A stretch of DNA of 64,000 bases from Pelagimonas sp. (GTDB taxonomy: Bacteria; Pseudomonadota; Alphaproteobacteria; Rhodobacterales; Rhodobacteraceae), in NCBI GenBank assembly GCA_025210345.1, contig JAOARX010000032.1, positions 105,255-169,254 on the forward strand, written 5' to 3'. Under the pieces are notes generated by a model. That model was not told the origin of the DNA, ran no database searches, and saw only the letters and a program-made list of their open reading frames with translations. Position 1 is the stretch's first letter. Every line of letters begins with the position of its first letter. Shown piece by piece: positions 52,074-60,509 of this stretch. Both the position numbers and the translations under genes were made by a program.

Positions 52074-52634
52074 TCAGCGCCCCGATGATGGATCAGGCCG
52101 CATAGTTGCGATCAGCTCTGCGACCTTGATGCCAAATTTGCGCATTTCCGACTTGTTCATGATCACGCCGCTTTCGGTCAGATACAGCCAATCGGTGACA
52201 TGCAACCTGTGGCCCCCGGCCTCTTGCGGTAGGATGATCTGATATTCCATCTTGATCGTCGACCCGGACACGGTGCCACGGGCTTCCCCGACAATATCCT
52301 CTGCCGTTGCAGTAAACCCATTACCCTCACCGATCTTCAAGAACCACTTGCGGCGGTGCTGTTTTCCGTTCGAATAGGTGAACTCTTCGCTCAGGGTGCC
52401 TGTGTCCCCCTCCCATTCGCCCACCATTCGAGCGACAAAACTGTTGGTCATCTTGCCGTTTGGTCCATAAATCAGACCTTCTGAAAGGATCTCACCGGAC
52501 AGATGTGTCTTAAGCGAAAAGGCCGGATTAGTATCGGCATAATCCTTAGGGGTTTGGCTGCGAAAGCTAAGAAACATGGATTTAGCGGCCATGATCAACA
52601 CGACAATCACCAGCAAAGCAGTGAGGAGTTTCAT
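52074..52634 (-). CDS. DUF3833 family protein
   Basis: 186 residues. An N-terminal hydrophobic segment (MKLLTALLVIVVLIMAAKSM) acts as anchor or signal. The body has LSGEILSEGLIYGPNGKMTNSFVARMVGEW and EDIVGEARGTVSGSTIKMEYQIILP, typical of DUF3833, a lipocalin-like beta-rich family found beside cfa, FAD oxidoreductase and DUF1365 genes in marine bacteria. Last gene of a five-gene minus-strand operon; overlaps the MFS gene by 4 bp. Confidence 0.85.
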   Translation of the reverse strand: MKLLTALLVIVVLIMAAKSMFLSFRSQTPKDYADTNPAFSLKTHLSGEILSEGLIYGPNGKMTNSFVARMVGEWEGDTGTLSEEFTYSNGKQHRRKWFLKIGEGNGFTATAEDIVGEARGTVSGSTIKMEYQIILPQEAGGHRLHVTDWLYLTESGVIMNKSEMRKFGIKVAELIATMRPDPSSGR

Positions 52635-53857
52635 AGGGTTTGATCCTCTGTGGGAAGCGCAAGCACAAGGGCCAGGGCGCCAAGTTTCAAGAGACAGGGA
52701 AGGACGGCGTACATCAGGTTCAGCGCAGTCAGCGCCGCCGGGTCGTTTGACGCGCCCGGGGAGAACCCGGTGCGCTCAAGCAGGGGCAGCACAGCAAAGG
52801 CCGCCAGCGCCAATCCGAATTTGCCCGCAAAGGACCAGATCCCAAAGGCCAATGACGGCCTCAGACCAGCGCGGGTCAAGGCAAAGGAAAACATCGCAGG
52901 CAGCACAACCATGTCGGCCCCCAGTGCCGCGCCCGAAGCCAGACAAATCGCGGCAAAGCCCGACAGGTTTCCGGGCGACAAAAACGCAGCCCCGACAAAC
53001 CCGAGAATGGCAAGCGGCATGGCCGTCAACAGCACAGGTTTGGGGCCTGTCTTCTCGCTCATCATGGCCCAGACCGGCACGCTGAGCCCGGCGCTTAGGA
53101 AAAACAAGATCAGCAGTGGCCCCGCGCGCCCCTCAAGCATCAGCCGATCTTCGACGAAGAACAAAAACAACGTGGATGTGATCGCGACGGGCAGGCTGTT
53201 GACCAGCGCCAGGACCAACAGGCGCACGGCCCCGGCCTGTCGCAGGCCCCGCAGGGAAAACCCCTCCCCTGAAATCGGGTCGCGCCGCCACATCGGCAAG
53301 GTGATCCACCCAATCGCCACGGCCAGAGCCGCAAGAAACAGACCAAAGGCCGGATACCCCTGCCCGCCCGCACCCAGCGCTACCAGCACCGCCGGCGCCA
53401 TCGCCGCAAGGATCACACCCGCCAGCATGCCACCTTCGCGAAAGGCCGCCAGCCGCATCAGCGCCCGCCGCGTCGGGCTGCCTGCCAAAGTCGCGCTGCG
53501 CCCATACAGCAAGATCATCCCCAAACTATAGGCCGAGAACAGCAGTACAAGCGTGCCCCCAAGACGCAGCACCACATTCGGGCCGGGCTGCGTGGTAAAA
53601 AGCAGCGGAAATCCCAGCGCCAGACCAAGCACACAGGCCACCGCAAACCGGCTTTGCGCCTGCGGCCACCGATCAATCATCCAGCCAATCAGCGGATCCT
53701 GCACAAGATCCACCACGCGTATCGCCAGCAAGAGCGCGCCAATCCCCCCCAACCCCAGCCCCAGCTCAACCGAGGCAAACCGGGGCAAATGGATATACAG
53801 CGGGATACCAGCCGCGGCCAGCATCAGCGCATACAGGCTGACACGCGGATAGACCAT
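52631..53857 (-). CDS. MFS transporter of the GPH (melibiose) type
   Basis: 408 residues, about 12 membrane helices, starting at ATG 53857 in a TGATG overlap with the previous stop. MelB/GPH-like signature DPLIGWMIDRW after helix 2, and the repeated SVPVWAMMSEKTGPKP loop. Cargo unknown; in the context of lipid-modifying genes it may move a lipid or a small solute. Coupled to DUF3833. Confidence 0.85.
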   Translation of the reverse strand: MVYPRVSLYALMLAAAGIPLYIHLPRFASVELGLGLGGIGALLLAIRVVDLVQDPLIGWMIDRWPQAQSRFAVACVLGLALGFPLLFTTQPGPNVVLRLGGTLVLLFSAYSLGMILLYGRSATLAGSPTRRALMRLAAFREGGMLAGVILAAMAPAVLVALGAGGQGYPAFGLFLAALAVAIGWITLPMWRRDPISGEGFSLRGLRQAGAVRLLVLALVNSLPVAITSTLFLFFVEDRLMLEGRAGPLLILFFLSAGLSVPVWAMMSEKTGPKPVLLTAMPLAILGFVGAAFLSPGNLSGFAAICLASGAALGADMVVLPAMFSFALTRAGLRPSLAFGIWSFAGKFGLALAAFAVLPLLERTGFSPGASNDPAALTALNLMYAVLPCLLKLGALALVLALPTEDQTL

Positions 53858-54348
53858 CACTCGCCCTTCAGCCTTTGGGTAAAGGGCTTTGAACGCGTGT
53901 TATCGCCCAGGAAAATCGCCATGAAGCGGGTTTTGATCTGCGGATGGCTCAGGGTGCAGACCCGGTTTCCGTTATACCAAAACACGATCTGGTCCGGGCC
54001 TTTGGACACCGCCAAAAAGCGATCCCCCCGTCGCACATCCCGAAAGCACACGGTCAGCTGATCGCGGATCGGCAGGGCCGCTCCGGTGCGCTCTAACTCG
54101 CGCATTGTACTTTCGACTAGGTCATATTCCGTCAGCTTCCGCAGGTAAGTCAGCTCAAGCGCGAAATTCTTGCGCCAATCCAACGCTGCCCCAGAGGGGG
54201 TGAACAACCGGGCCTTGTAAACGGGAAAGCCGACATACCGAAAGGTCGCCACACCGCGCAGTTCAGCCCCCGGCAAAACCCGGTCCATCGCTGAGGCCGT
54301 GGCCCAGGACGGCGCCAAAAGCGCAAGAATGGCGACCAGCCTAAGCAT
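53857..54348 (-). CDS. Chalcone isomerase-like protein (periplasmic)
   Basis: 163 residues with a signal peptide (MLRLVAILALLAPSWATA). The body follows the chalcone-isomerase-like pattern: LRGVATFRYVGFPVYKARLFTPSG and ELTYLRKLTEYDLVESTMRELER. Bacterial members are fatty-acid or flavonoid binders of unclear activity. Overlaps cfa by 8 bp and the MFS gene by 1 bp. Confidence 0.82.
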   Translation of the reverse strand: MLRLVAILALLAPSWATASAMDRVLPGAELRGVATFRYVGFPVYKARLFTPSGAALDWRKNFALELTYLRKLTEYDLVESTMRELERTGAALPIRDQLTVCFRDVRRGDRFLAVSKGPDQIVFWYNGNRVCTLSHPQIKTRFMAIFLGDNTRSKPFTQRLKGE

Positions 54349-55498
54349 GCCTCAGGTCCACCTGAACAACATTGGTGTGGCCCACCGCAAAAGATGCGGC
54401 GCAGATTTCCAGATAGTATTGCCAGTTGCGAAAGAACCCCTCGCCATAGCCCAATTCGGAAATCCGTCGCTTTTGCGCAAGCAGACGTTCGGCCCAGATC
54501 CGGCAGGTGCGGGCATAGTCCTGCCCAAATGCGAAATTCTCTACAACCGTGAGGCCTGATTGCCGCGCCTGATCCTCGATCACCCGATCCGAAAGCAACA
54601 TGCCCCCGGGAAAGACATACTGCCGGATGTAATCGGACGAGGTCTTGTAGCTGTCAAAAAAGCTGTCCTTGACCGTGATGGCTTGCAACAAAACGCGGCC
54701 GCCTTCGGCCAGATTGCGTTTGAGGGTCGCAAAATAGCTTGGCCAATAGCGCTCTCCCACGGCTTCGATCATCTCGATCGAGACGATGTTGTCGTATTTT
54801 CCATTGATGTCGCGGTAATCGCACAGCTGAATGTCCGCGCGGCCATCAAGACGACATTCCGCATAGCTGTGCTGGTTGCGCGAGATGGTGATGCCGGTCA
54901 CGGCGCGCCCCTCTTCGCTTGCGTGTTCTGCAAACCCGCCCCAACCGCATCCGATCTCAAGCGTTCTCTCACCGTCCCCCAGACGCGACAGTGCCCGCGC
55001 GTTCTTGCGGGTCTGGGCGCGCGCGAGATCTGTGTCCCCCTGTGAGAAAAGCCCGGACGAATAGGTCATGCCTTCGTCCAGCCAAAGCGCATAAAATTCG
55101 TTTCCGACGTCATAATGCGCGCGAATATTCTTGCGCGAACCCCGGCGCGAATTGGCGCGCAGCACTGTGTCAACCAAGTGGAACTTGGTTCGGTGAAACG
55201 CATTGGCCCGGTCAAACGCGCCAAGGTGATCGCGGTTGCGCATGGCCATGGCAACCAGCCCCTCGACCGATGGCGTGTCCCACAGGCCCTGCACATAGGC
55301 TTCGCCAAGCCCCACTTGCCCATGCGCGGCAAAGGCCGATACCGCCGACCAGTCACGAATGACCATCTCGGCCTCGGGACCGGATTGGCCGAATTGATAT
55401 CTTTCGCCTTCCGGGGTACGCAGGGTCAGCTGGCCGTCACGCAGATGCTCGCAGGTGGCCAGAAAGTTCGATTTGAGCGCTTTGTCCGTTGATCGCAT
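54341..55498 (-). CDS. cfa: Cyclopropane-fatty-acyl-phospholipid synthase family methyltransferase
   Basis: 385 residues from MRSTDKALKSNF at 55498, with AAGGAA six bases upstream. Landmarks: HYDVGNEFYALWLDEGMTYSSG, SAM motif LEIGCGWGGFAEHA, ITISRNQHSYAE, EMIEAVGERYWPSYF and DYIRQYVFPGGMLLS. It methylates unsaturated fatty-acyl chains of membrane phospholipid with SAM. In Rhodobacter sphaeroides a cfa-like gene belongs to the RpoE (singlet oxygen) regulon, from memory. The first 62 bp overlap the FAD oxidoreductase gene. Confidence 0.93.
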   Translation of the reverse strand: MRSTDKALKSNFLATCEHLRDGQLTLRTPEGERYQFGQSGPEAEMVIRDWSAVSAFAAHGQVGLGEAYVQGLWDTPSVEGLVAMAMRNRDHLGAFDRANAFHRTKFHLVDTVLRANSRRGSRKNIRAHYDVGNEFYALWLDEGMTYSSGLFSQGDTDLARAQTRKNARALSRLGDGERTLEIGCGWGGFAEHASEEGRAVTGITISRNQHSYAECRLDGRADIQLCDYRDINGKYDNIVSIEMIEAVGERYWPSYFATLKRNLAEGGRVLLQAITVKDSFFDSYKTSSDYIRQYVFPGGMLLSDRVIEDQARQSGLTVVENFAFGQDYARTCRIWAERLLAQKRRISELGYGEGFFRNWQYYLEICAASFAVGHTNVVQVDLRHA

Positions 55499-56780
55499 GA
55501 TCCGTTCCTTCGATTTTCTGACGTTCTGTGAGAGCGCGCACAATGCGCATGGCACTGGCGATGCCGTCTTCGTGAAATCCGTGTCGGTTCCATGCCCCCG
55601 CGAACCATGTGTGGTTCTGGCCTTGCATGGCGCGGATGTCCTGCTGCGCCTTCAGCGCGGCCTTGTCGAACATTGGGTGAGAGAAGCTGACCTCGTCATA
55701 GATTTTGTCCTGAGGGATTTCTGATGACGGGTTCAGCGTCACGAACAACGGGTCACTCTCGGGGATATTTTGCAGTCTGTTCATCCAGTAGGTCAAACCA
55801 ATTTCACCGTCCTGCGAACGATAGGCCCAACTGGACCAGCAGGCACGACGCCGGGGCATCTGGCGCGCATCGCAATGCAAGACCGCGGTGTTGGGTTGAT
55901 ACTGAATGCTCCCAAGGGCCTGCGTTTCGGGGGGCGTCGCCCCCTCGCCCAGGATGGTCAAAGCCTGATCCGTGTGGCAGGCCAAAATGAGCTCATCAAA
56001 CGGTGCGGGCCCCGCGTCATCGGTGCAGATGTGCACCCCCTGCCCATCCCGCAAAGCCCGGCGCACCGGTGTGCCCTTGCGCAGGGTGCAGCCCCGCGCC
56101 ACAAGCGCGGCCTCTAGGCGGTGCACATATTCGATGCTGCCCCCCTGAACCGTCCACCATTGATGCTGGCCGGACCCGGCCAAAAGCGCGTGATTGCGGA
56201 AAAACCGCACGAGGGATTTGGCTGGAAAGCGGCTGACATCTTCGACGGGCGTCGACCAGATCGCTCCGCACATCGGCATCAGATAGTTGTCGCGAAACCA
56301 ATTCCCAAGGCGCAGCTCATCCACCAGTTCACCGATGGTTTTGTCATCGTCCGTTGCGGCCGCTTCGGCATGTTTGCCAAAGCGCAGGATATCCGCAATC
56401 ATCTTGTAAAACTGGGGCCGCAACAGATTGCTTTTCTGCGCGGTGATGGCGCCCATGTTATTCAGACCGTACTCCAGAGCCCCGCTGTTGATGCTCGCGC
56501 CAAAGCTCATTTCGCTTTTCATCACGGGCACGTCGAGCTCTTTGAACAGGCGCGTCAGATAGGGATAGGTCGCATAGTTGAAAACGATAAAGCCGGTGTC
56601 GACGGGTTGATCGCCCTGCCTGCCCGCTATCACCGTTCGCGCGTGCCCCCCCAGCCGGTCCGAGGATTCAAAAAGAGTTACGTCATGATACGGCGCGAGG
56701 TAATAGGCCGCCGAAAGGCCGGATATACCGCCGCCGATGATGGCAATTTTCTTGCGCGCACCCTGTGTCTGATCGAACAT
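55437..56780 (-). CDS. FAD-dependent oxidoreductase (amine-oxidase/desaturase-like)
   Basis: 447 residues. Dinucleotide-binding motif IAIIGGGISGLSAAYYL, FESSDRLGGHARTV, then VDTGFIVFNYATYP, and a C-terminal FAD-contact region FAGAWNRHGFHEDGIASAMRIV. This is the flavoprotein group regularly encoded next to cfa and DUF1365. Possible roles are oxidation or desaturation of methylated acyl chains; not proven. First gene of the operon behind a promoter of the RpoE type (56810-56839). Confidence 0.88.
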   Translation of the reverse strand: MFDQTQGARKKIAIIGGGISGLSAAYYLAPYHDVTLFESSDRLGGHARTVIAGRQGDQPVDTGFIVFNYATYPYLTRLFKELDVPVMKSEMSFGASINSGALEYGLNNMGAITAQKSNLLRPQFYKMIADILRFGKHAEAAATDDDKTIGELVDELRLGNWFRDNYLMPMCGAIWSTPVEDVSRFPAKSLVRFFRNHALLAGSGQHQWWTVQGGSIEYVHRLEAALVARGCTLRKGTPVRRALRDGQGVHICTDDAGPAPFDELILACHTDQALTILGEGATPPETQALGSIQYQPNTAVLHCDARQMPRRRACWSSWAYRSQDGEIGLTYWMNRLQNIPESDPLFVTLNPSSEIPQDKIYDEVSFSHPMFDKAALKAQQDIRAMQGQNHTWFAGAWNRHGFHEDGIASAMRIVRALTERQKIEGTDHAINGQSAQIELSGHLRASA

Positions 56781-56809
56781 GCTTTCCCCGCATTTGTCAC
56801 ATTATGAAA

Positions 56810-56839
56810 GGGATACGGGGCACTGGTTGAATTGGATCA
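56810..56839 (-). promoter_or_regulatory. RpoE-type promoter of the FAD oxidoreductase-cfa operon
   Basis: On the minus strand TGATCC (56834-56839) is followed after exactly 18 bp by TATCCC (56810-56815). The -35 equals the known consensus of Rhodobacter RpoE (TGATCC-N18-TA); the rest of the -10 is weaker than TAAGA. The oxidoreductase start is 30 bp downstream. Confidence 0.65.
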
Positions 56840-56868
56840 CAAAGGAAAGATTATCGGCCAATCTAAAC

Positions 56869-56898
56869 TGATCCAAGGGGGTCAACCCTGCGTAGTGA
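56869..56898 (+). promoter_or_regulatory. RpoE-type promoter of DUF1365-SDR
   Basis: TGATCC (56869-56874), 18 bp, then TAGTGA (56893-56898). The -10 ends only 4 bp before ATG 56903, so the message would be nearly leaderless unless a later start is used. Confidence 0.6.
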
Positions 56899-56902
56899 AC
56901 AT

Positions 56903-57676
56903 ATGAAAACACAGCATATTCAGGCCGAAACACGGCACGCGCGCCGTGGCAAGATCAAGAATGCGTTCCGCTATGGGGTGGATTTCGTGTTGACCGACCT
57001 GCGCGGGGTAACACCCGCCTTGTTGTCGCGCAACCGCTTTAATCTCTGGTCCGTGTGGGATCGCCATCACGGCGGCCCGCGCACGCAGGGCAAAGGCCGT
57101 GCATGGTTTGAAGAGATTCTGAAAGCACAGGGGTTCGAAATCGAAGGCGCGCAAATCCTGCTGCTGACGCAACCCAGCTTTCTTTGGTTCCACTTCAACC
57201 CGGTCAGTTTCTGGATTGCTCTGGTGGACGGACACCCCCGCGCCTTTGTGGCCGAAGTGAACAGCACATTTGGACAGCGCCATTGCTATTTTTGTGCCCA
57301 TGAGGGCTTTGGCCCGATCGAAAGGCACCACAGGTTGACTGCAAAAAAGCTGATGCATGTGTCGCCTTTTCAGACGATCGCAGGCCAGTATCGGTTCAAT
57401 TTCGGCCTGACGGAAGCGCGGGTCGACATCCGCATTTCTTATGAAAACGGCGATCAGGGCGTGCTGGCCACCCTGGCCGGGGATCGCCACATGGCCACCA
57501 ATACAAGCCTGCTGCGCGCGGCCCTACGCCGCCCCATGGGGGCGCTGCGGGTTCTTGCGCTGATCCATTGGCAGGCGGCGATCCTATATGTCAAACGCGC
57601 CCCCTTTCTCAGGAAACAACCCGCTCCGGCCACGGCGGTCAGTTCATGTCAATCGCAAGGTGAAACCGGATCATGA
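56903..57676 (+). CDS. DUF1365 family protein
   Basis: 257 residues. Family pattern: ETRHARRGKIKNAFRYGVDFVLTDL, the NRFNLWSVWDRHHGG stretch, FLWFHFNPVSFWI, and AEVNSTFGQRHCYF. DUF1365 proteins are encoded with cfa and an FAD oxidoreductase in many bacteria and are presumed to act on the same lipid product. Divergent from that operon across 122 bp. The SDR gene overlaps its end by 4 bp. Confidence 0.9.
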   Translation: MKTQHIQAETRHARRGKIKNAFRYGVDFVLTDLRGVTPALLSRNRFNLWSVWDRHHGGPRTQGKGRAWFEEILKAQGFEIEGAQILLLTQPSFLWFHFNPVSFWIALVDGHPRAFVAEVNSTFGQRHCYFCAHEGFGPIERHHRLTAKKLMHVSPFQTIAGQYRFNFGLTEARVDIRISYENGDQGVLATLAGDRHMATNTSLLRAALRRPMGALRVLALIHWQAAILYVKRAPFLRKQPAPATAVSSCQSQGETGS

Positions 57677-58398
57677 CCGCGTTCAAGGGCAAGACCTATT
57701 GGTTGATTGGCGCCAGCGAAGGTCTGGGCCGCGCCTTGGCAAAGGCGCTGGATGCACAGGGCGCGCGGCTGATCTTATCGGCGCGCAACGAAGAGCGGCT
57801 GATCACGTTGAAGGCAGAGCTGAGCCAGGCAACAGTGTTGGACGTGGACGTCACCGACCGCGGCGCGGTACAACGGGCCGCAGTTTTGATCGGTCCGGTC
57901 GATGGTGTGATCTACAACGTCGGCACCTATCAGCCCATGCGCAGCACAGAGTGGGACAGCAACGCGGCCCTGACCATGGTAGATGTCAATTTCACCGGCG
58001 CCCTGCGCGTATTGGGTGAGACCCTCCCCGGTATGATTGACAGGGGACAGGGCGACATTACGTTGATCGGCTCTTTGGCCGGGTATCGTGGGCTTCCTGC
58101 GGCCGTCGGCTATGGGGCCAGCAAGGCCGCGCTGATCAGCCTTGCGGAAACCATGCGCTTTGACCTGAGGGGCACGGGTGTGCGGGTGCGGTTGGTCAAT
58201 CCCGGGTTCATCAAAACCCGCCTGACCCAGAAAAATACATTCCGCATGCCCATGCTGATGACGCCCGAAGATGCGGCCCACCGCGTGCTGAAGGCCATGA
58301 CCAAACGCCGGTTTCGCACAGATTTTCCCGCACCTTTCTCATGGGCCATTCGCGCGCTGGCCTATCTGCCGGACGCGATCATCTATCGCGGCAAATAA
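57673..58398 (+). CDS. Short-chain dehydrogenase/reductase
   Basis: 241 residues. NAD(P) motif IGASEGLGRALA, VIYNVG, catalytic Ser in LIGSLAGYRG and Tyr/Lys in VGYGASKAALIS. The C-terminus is hydrophobic enough (AIRALAYLPDAIIYRGK) for membrane association. Likely reduces or oxidises a lipid-derived carbonyl in the same pathway as DUF1365. Ends before a strong terminator. Confidence 0.9.
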   Translation: MTAFKGKTYWLIGASEGLGRALAKALDAQGARLILSARNEERLITLKAELSQATVLDVDVTDRGAVQRAAVLIGPVDGVIYNVGTYQPMRSTEWDSNAALTMVDVNFTGALRVLGETLPGMIDRGQGDITLIGSLAGYRGLPAAVGYGASKAALISLAETMRFDLRGTGVRVRLVNPGFIKTRLTQKNTFRMPMLMTPEDAAHRVLKAMTKRRFRTDFPAPFSWAIRALAYLPDAIIYRGK

Positions 58399-58420
58399 TC
58401 CCTCTCTCCCGAACCAAAGA

Positions 58421-58449
58421 GGCTGTCGGTAACCCGACAGCCCCCTTTT
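58421..58449 (+). terminator. Intrinsic terminator after the SDR gene
   Basis: GGCTGTCGG (58421-58429) pairs with CCGACAGCC (58434-58442) around TAAC and is followed by CCCTTTT. The stem lies between convergent genes and may also serve the fasciclin gene on the other strand. Confidence 0.8.
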
Positions 58450-58492
58450 CGACGACCAGCCCAAAACAGGCAGGCCAGATTGGCAAAGCCGC

Positions 58493-59008
58493 TTAGTGGC
58501 AGGCCGGGCGGGTTCCGGGCAGCAAGACCTTGTCAATCACATGAATGACACCGTTTTCCGCCTGAATATCTGCAACGATTACATTGGCCATTTGCCCCGA
58601 GCCATCCGCGATCTTGACCCCGGTCGCGTCTGAGGTGATGCACATGCGTTCGCTGTTCAGGATCGGTTTGAAATAGTTCGAGCCATGGGGGATCATATCT
58701 GCGGTCAACTTGCGGTCATCGACGTGGTACAACAACACATTGGTCAGTTGATCCTTGTTTCCGGGCTCAAGCAGGGTATCCACCGTCCCTTCGGGCAGTG
58801 CTGCAAAGGCATCGTTGACCGGTGCGTAGACTGTAAAGGGACCCGGTCCCGAAAGGGTGTCTGCCAGGTCAGCGGCTGTCACTGCCGCAACAAGGGTCGA
58901 GAACCGCGCATCTCCGGCGGCGATATCAACAATGGTATTGGCCTGCGCCGAAGCGCCCGACAGGACAAATGCACCGGCAGCGATGGCGAGTTTAAAGGTC
59001 GTCGTCAT
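58493..59008 (-). CDS. Secreted fasciclin (FAS1) domain protein
   Basis: 171 residues with a signal peptide (MTTTFKLAIAAGAFVLSGASAQA) and one FAS1 domain: DARFSTLVAAVTAADLADTLSG, GPFTVYAPVNDAFAALPEGTVDTLL, LLYHVDDRKLTADM and NGVIHVIDKVLLP. AGGAG seven bases before ATG. Periplasmic or surface adhesion-type protein; its upstream region holds an RpoE-type promoter, which links it to the neighbouring stress genes. Confidence 0.92.
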   Translation of the reverse strand: MTTTFKLAIAAGAFVLSGASAQANTIVDIAAGDARFSTLVAAVTAADLADTLSGPGPFTVYAPVNDAFAALPEGTVDTLLEPGNKDQLTNVLLYHVDDRKLTADMIPHGSNYFKPILNSERMCITSDATGVKIADGSGQMANVIVADIQAENGVIHVIDKVLLPGTRPACH

Positions 59009-59063
59009 GGTGGTACTCCTAGTGGGTGGGCATGGTACCCAGGTTTTCTTGAGGATCGTAAAA

Positions 59064-59093
59064 GGGATACGGCGGCGGCGGGGGCATGGATCT
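59064..59093 (-). promoter_or_regulatory. RpoE-type promoter of the fasciclin gene
   Basis: Minus strand: AGATCC (59088-59093), 18 bp, TATCCC (59064-59069). The -10 and the next three bases (TATCCCTTT) are identical to those of the FAD oxidoreductase promoter. One mismatch to the TGATCC -35. Confidence 0.5.
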
Positions 59094-59145
59094 GGCCCTC
59101 ACAAAAACGTGTCCCGTGATCCAGATCCGACGCCCCAGAAAACGA

Positions 59146-59168
59146 AAAGCCGCCCAAACGGCGGCTTT
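59146..59168 (-). terminator. Intrinsic terminator of the rpoE-chrR operon
   Basis: AAAGCCGCC pairs with GGCGGCTTT (9 bp, 5-nt loop), followed on the minus strand by TCGTTTTC. It lies just after the chrR stop codon. Confidence 0.75.
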
Positions 59169-59190
59169 CCCAAGGAGGGTATTCCGGACC

Positions 59191-59826
59191 CTAGATGCGA
59201 AACAGGGGCTGTAACAGACGCGGAACCAAAGCCCGAAAGCGCAATCGCGCATCCGTTGCAGCCAGGCAGATGCAGGCATCGCCGGGATCGGCGATAGGGG
59301 TGTGCTCCAGGTGTTCATCGGCAATCTCAAGATCACCCACACCGAAACGACCAGTTTCATCGCTAAAGCTGCCTTGCAACACAAGTGTCAGCTCTAACCC
59401 ATTGTGGCTGTGATCCGGCACCGCCTGCCCCGGCGGTATATACAACAATCGCACCGAACCGTTCTTGTCCGCCGACAAAATGTCCTGCCGCACCCCCATG
59501 CCAAGGGTCTTCCAGAGAGGTGCGCGCCCCTTCTTCGCTTCCATCACCGGGCCGGGGTAGATCCCGTTGCGATCAAAAACCGGCTCGGGCACAAATGGCG
59601 CGTCAAGCCGGGCAAAGACGCTTTCTTTCAACGATGTGGACACCCGTTCCGTAGGGGTTTCGTCCAGGACCGCACCGCCAACCGCCTGATGCGCCGCCAA
59701 GGCCACACGGCAGTGCTCACACATCGAAACATGGCTGGCCACCACGACCGCAAAAGCATGCGGCAGGTTGCCCGCGGCATAGGCAGCCAGCATGGCATCC
59801 GGAATATGATGGGTGATGGCACTCAT
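59191..59826 (-). CDS. chrR: ChrR-type zinc anti-sigma factor with cupin domain
   Basis: 211 residues. An N-terminal anti-sigma domain with zinc ligands in SHVSMCEHCRVAL (H32, C35, C38, plus an earlier His), and a C-terminal cupin (YIPPGQAVPDHSHNGLELTLVLQGSFSDETGRFGVGD ... DEHLEHTPIA). This is the ChrR architecture: it holds RpoE inactive and releases it on singlet oxygen or organic peroxide. ATGA overlap with rpoE. Confidence 0.94.
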   Translation of the reverse strand: MSAITHHIPDAMLAAYAAGNLPHAFAVVVASHVSMCEHCRVALAAHQAVGGAVLDETPTERVSTSLKESVFARLDAPFVPEPVFDRNGIYPGPVMEAKKGRAPLWKTLGMGVRQDILSADKNGSVRLLYIPPGQAVPDHSHNGLELTLVLQGSFSDETGRFGVGDLEIADEHLEHTPIADPGDACICLAATDARLRFRALVPRLLQPLFRI

Positions 59827-60410
59827 TGGGACAGGTCCTTCAACTCGTGTCTGAGGCGGTTCAATCCAAGACGGATGCGTGACTTGATCGTACCAAGGGG
59901 CAACCCGGTCTGATTGCTGATCTCTTGGTGGGACATCTCGCCCAGATAGGCCTGTTCTATGACCTCGCGCTGCTCGGGTTTGAGATCGGCAAGCGCCTGT
60001 TTCAAGTGGTCGACCTCTTGCTCCAGCCCTAGTATCTGGCTCGCATCCGGTTCCTGGTTTGGCTCAATCTTGAGCTCTTCCGGCATCGGGCGGTGCTCCT
60101 TGCGCGCGATGTCGATCTGTCGGTTGCGCGCAATCTGATAGATCCAGGCAGAGGCCTGTGCGCGATGCGGATCGAATTGCCCAGCCTTGCGCCAGATGGT
60201 CAGCATGACATCCTGAACAACCTCTTCGGCCTTGTGCGCCGAGGCCCCGGATCGCATGATAAAGCCCTTCAATCGCGGCGCGAAATAATCGAACAGCGCA
60301 GCGAATGCAGCTCGATCACGGTGGTCCCGAACCGCGATCAGCCACTGTGTCTGTTGCGAAATCTCGGTCTTTCTATCAGACACAGGACGTCTTTCGTGAC
60401 AGTGCGCCAT
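59823..60410 (-). CDS. rpoE: ECF sigma factor RpoE (ChrR partner)
   Basis: 195 residues from ATG 60410 (MAHCHERRPVSDRK; AGGG upstream); a GTG at 60383 (VSDRKTEIS) giving 186 residues matches family length equally well. The frame is open to 60509, but a promoter lies in that stretch, so that start is excluded. Region 2 (FAALFDYFAPRLKGFIMRSGASAHKAEEVVQDVMLTIWRKAG, DPHRAQASAWIYQIARN) and region 4 (LKPEQREVIEQAYLGEMSHQEISNQTGLPLGTIKSRIRLGL) are complete. Predicted to drive its own operon and the lipid-stress genes to the left. Confidence 0.92.
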   Translation of the reverse strand: MAHCHERRPVSDRKTEISQQTQWLIAVRDHRDRAAFAALFDYFAPRLKGFIMRSGASAHKAEEVVQDVMLTIWRKAGQFDPHRAQASAWIYQIARNRQIDIARKEHRPMPEELKIEPNQEPDASQILGLEQEVDHLKQALADLKPEQREVIEQAYLGEMSHQEISNQTGLPLGTIKSRIRLGLNRLRHELKDLSQ

Positions 60411-60475
60411 GTTGGCCCTAGGGGCGGCCCCAGAGGTGGCGTTGGGTTGGACAATCGTTTGTGTCAGCATAAACC

Positions 60476-60504
60476 GGTTACGAAGCCTGGGGAAACCTGG
60501 ATCA
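60476..60504 (-). promoter_or_regulatory. RpoE-type autoregulatory promoter of rpoE-chrR
   Basis: Minus strand: TGATCC (60499-60504), 18 bp, TAACC (60476-60480). This is the best match in the window to the Rhodobacter RpoE consensus, and sits where an autoregulated rpoE promoter is expected. Confidence 0.72.
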
Positions 60505-60509
60505 CTCAT

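Noticed and set aside
59117..59122. Plus-strand TGATCC between the fasciclin and chrR genes
   Set aside because: The sequence 18 bp downstream is AACGA, without TA, and no plus-strand gene follows; chance match.
60411..60509. N-terminal extension of RpoE up to 60509
   Set aside because: The stretch contains the predicted RpoE promoter, and the extra residues do not look like sigma factor sequence.
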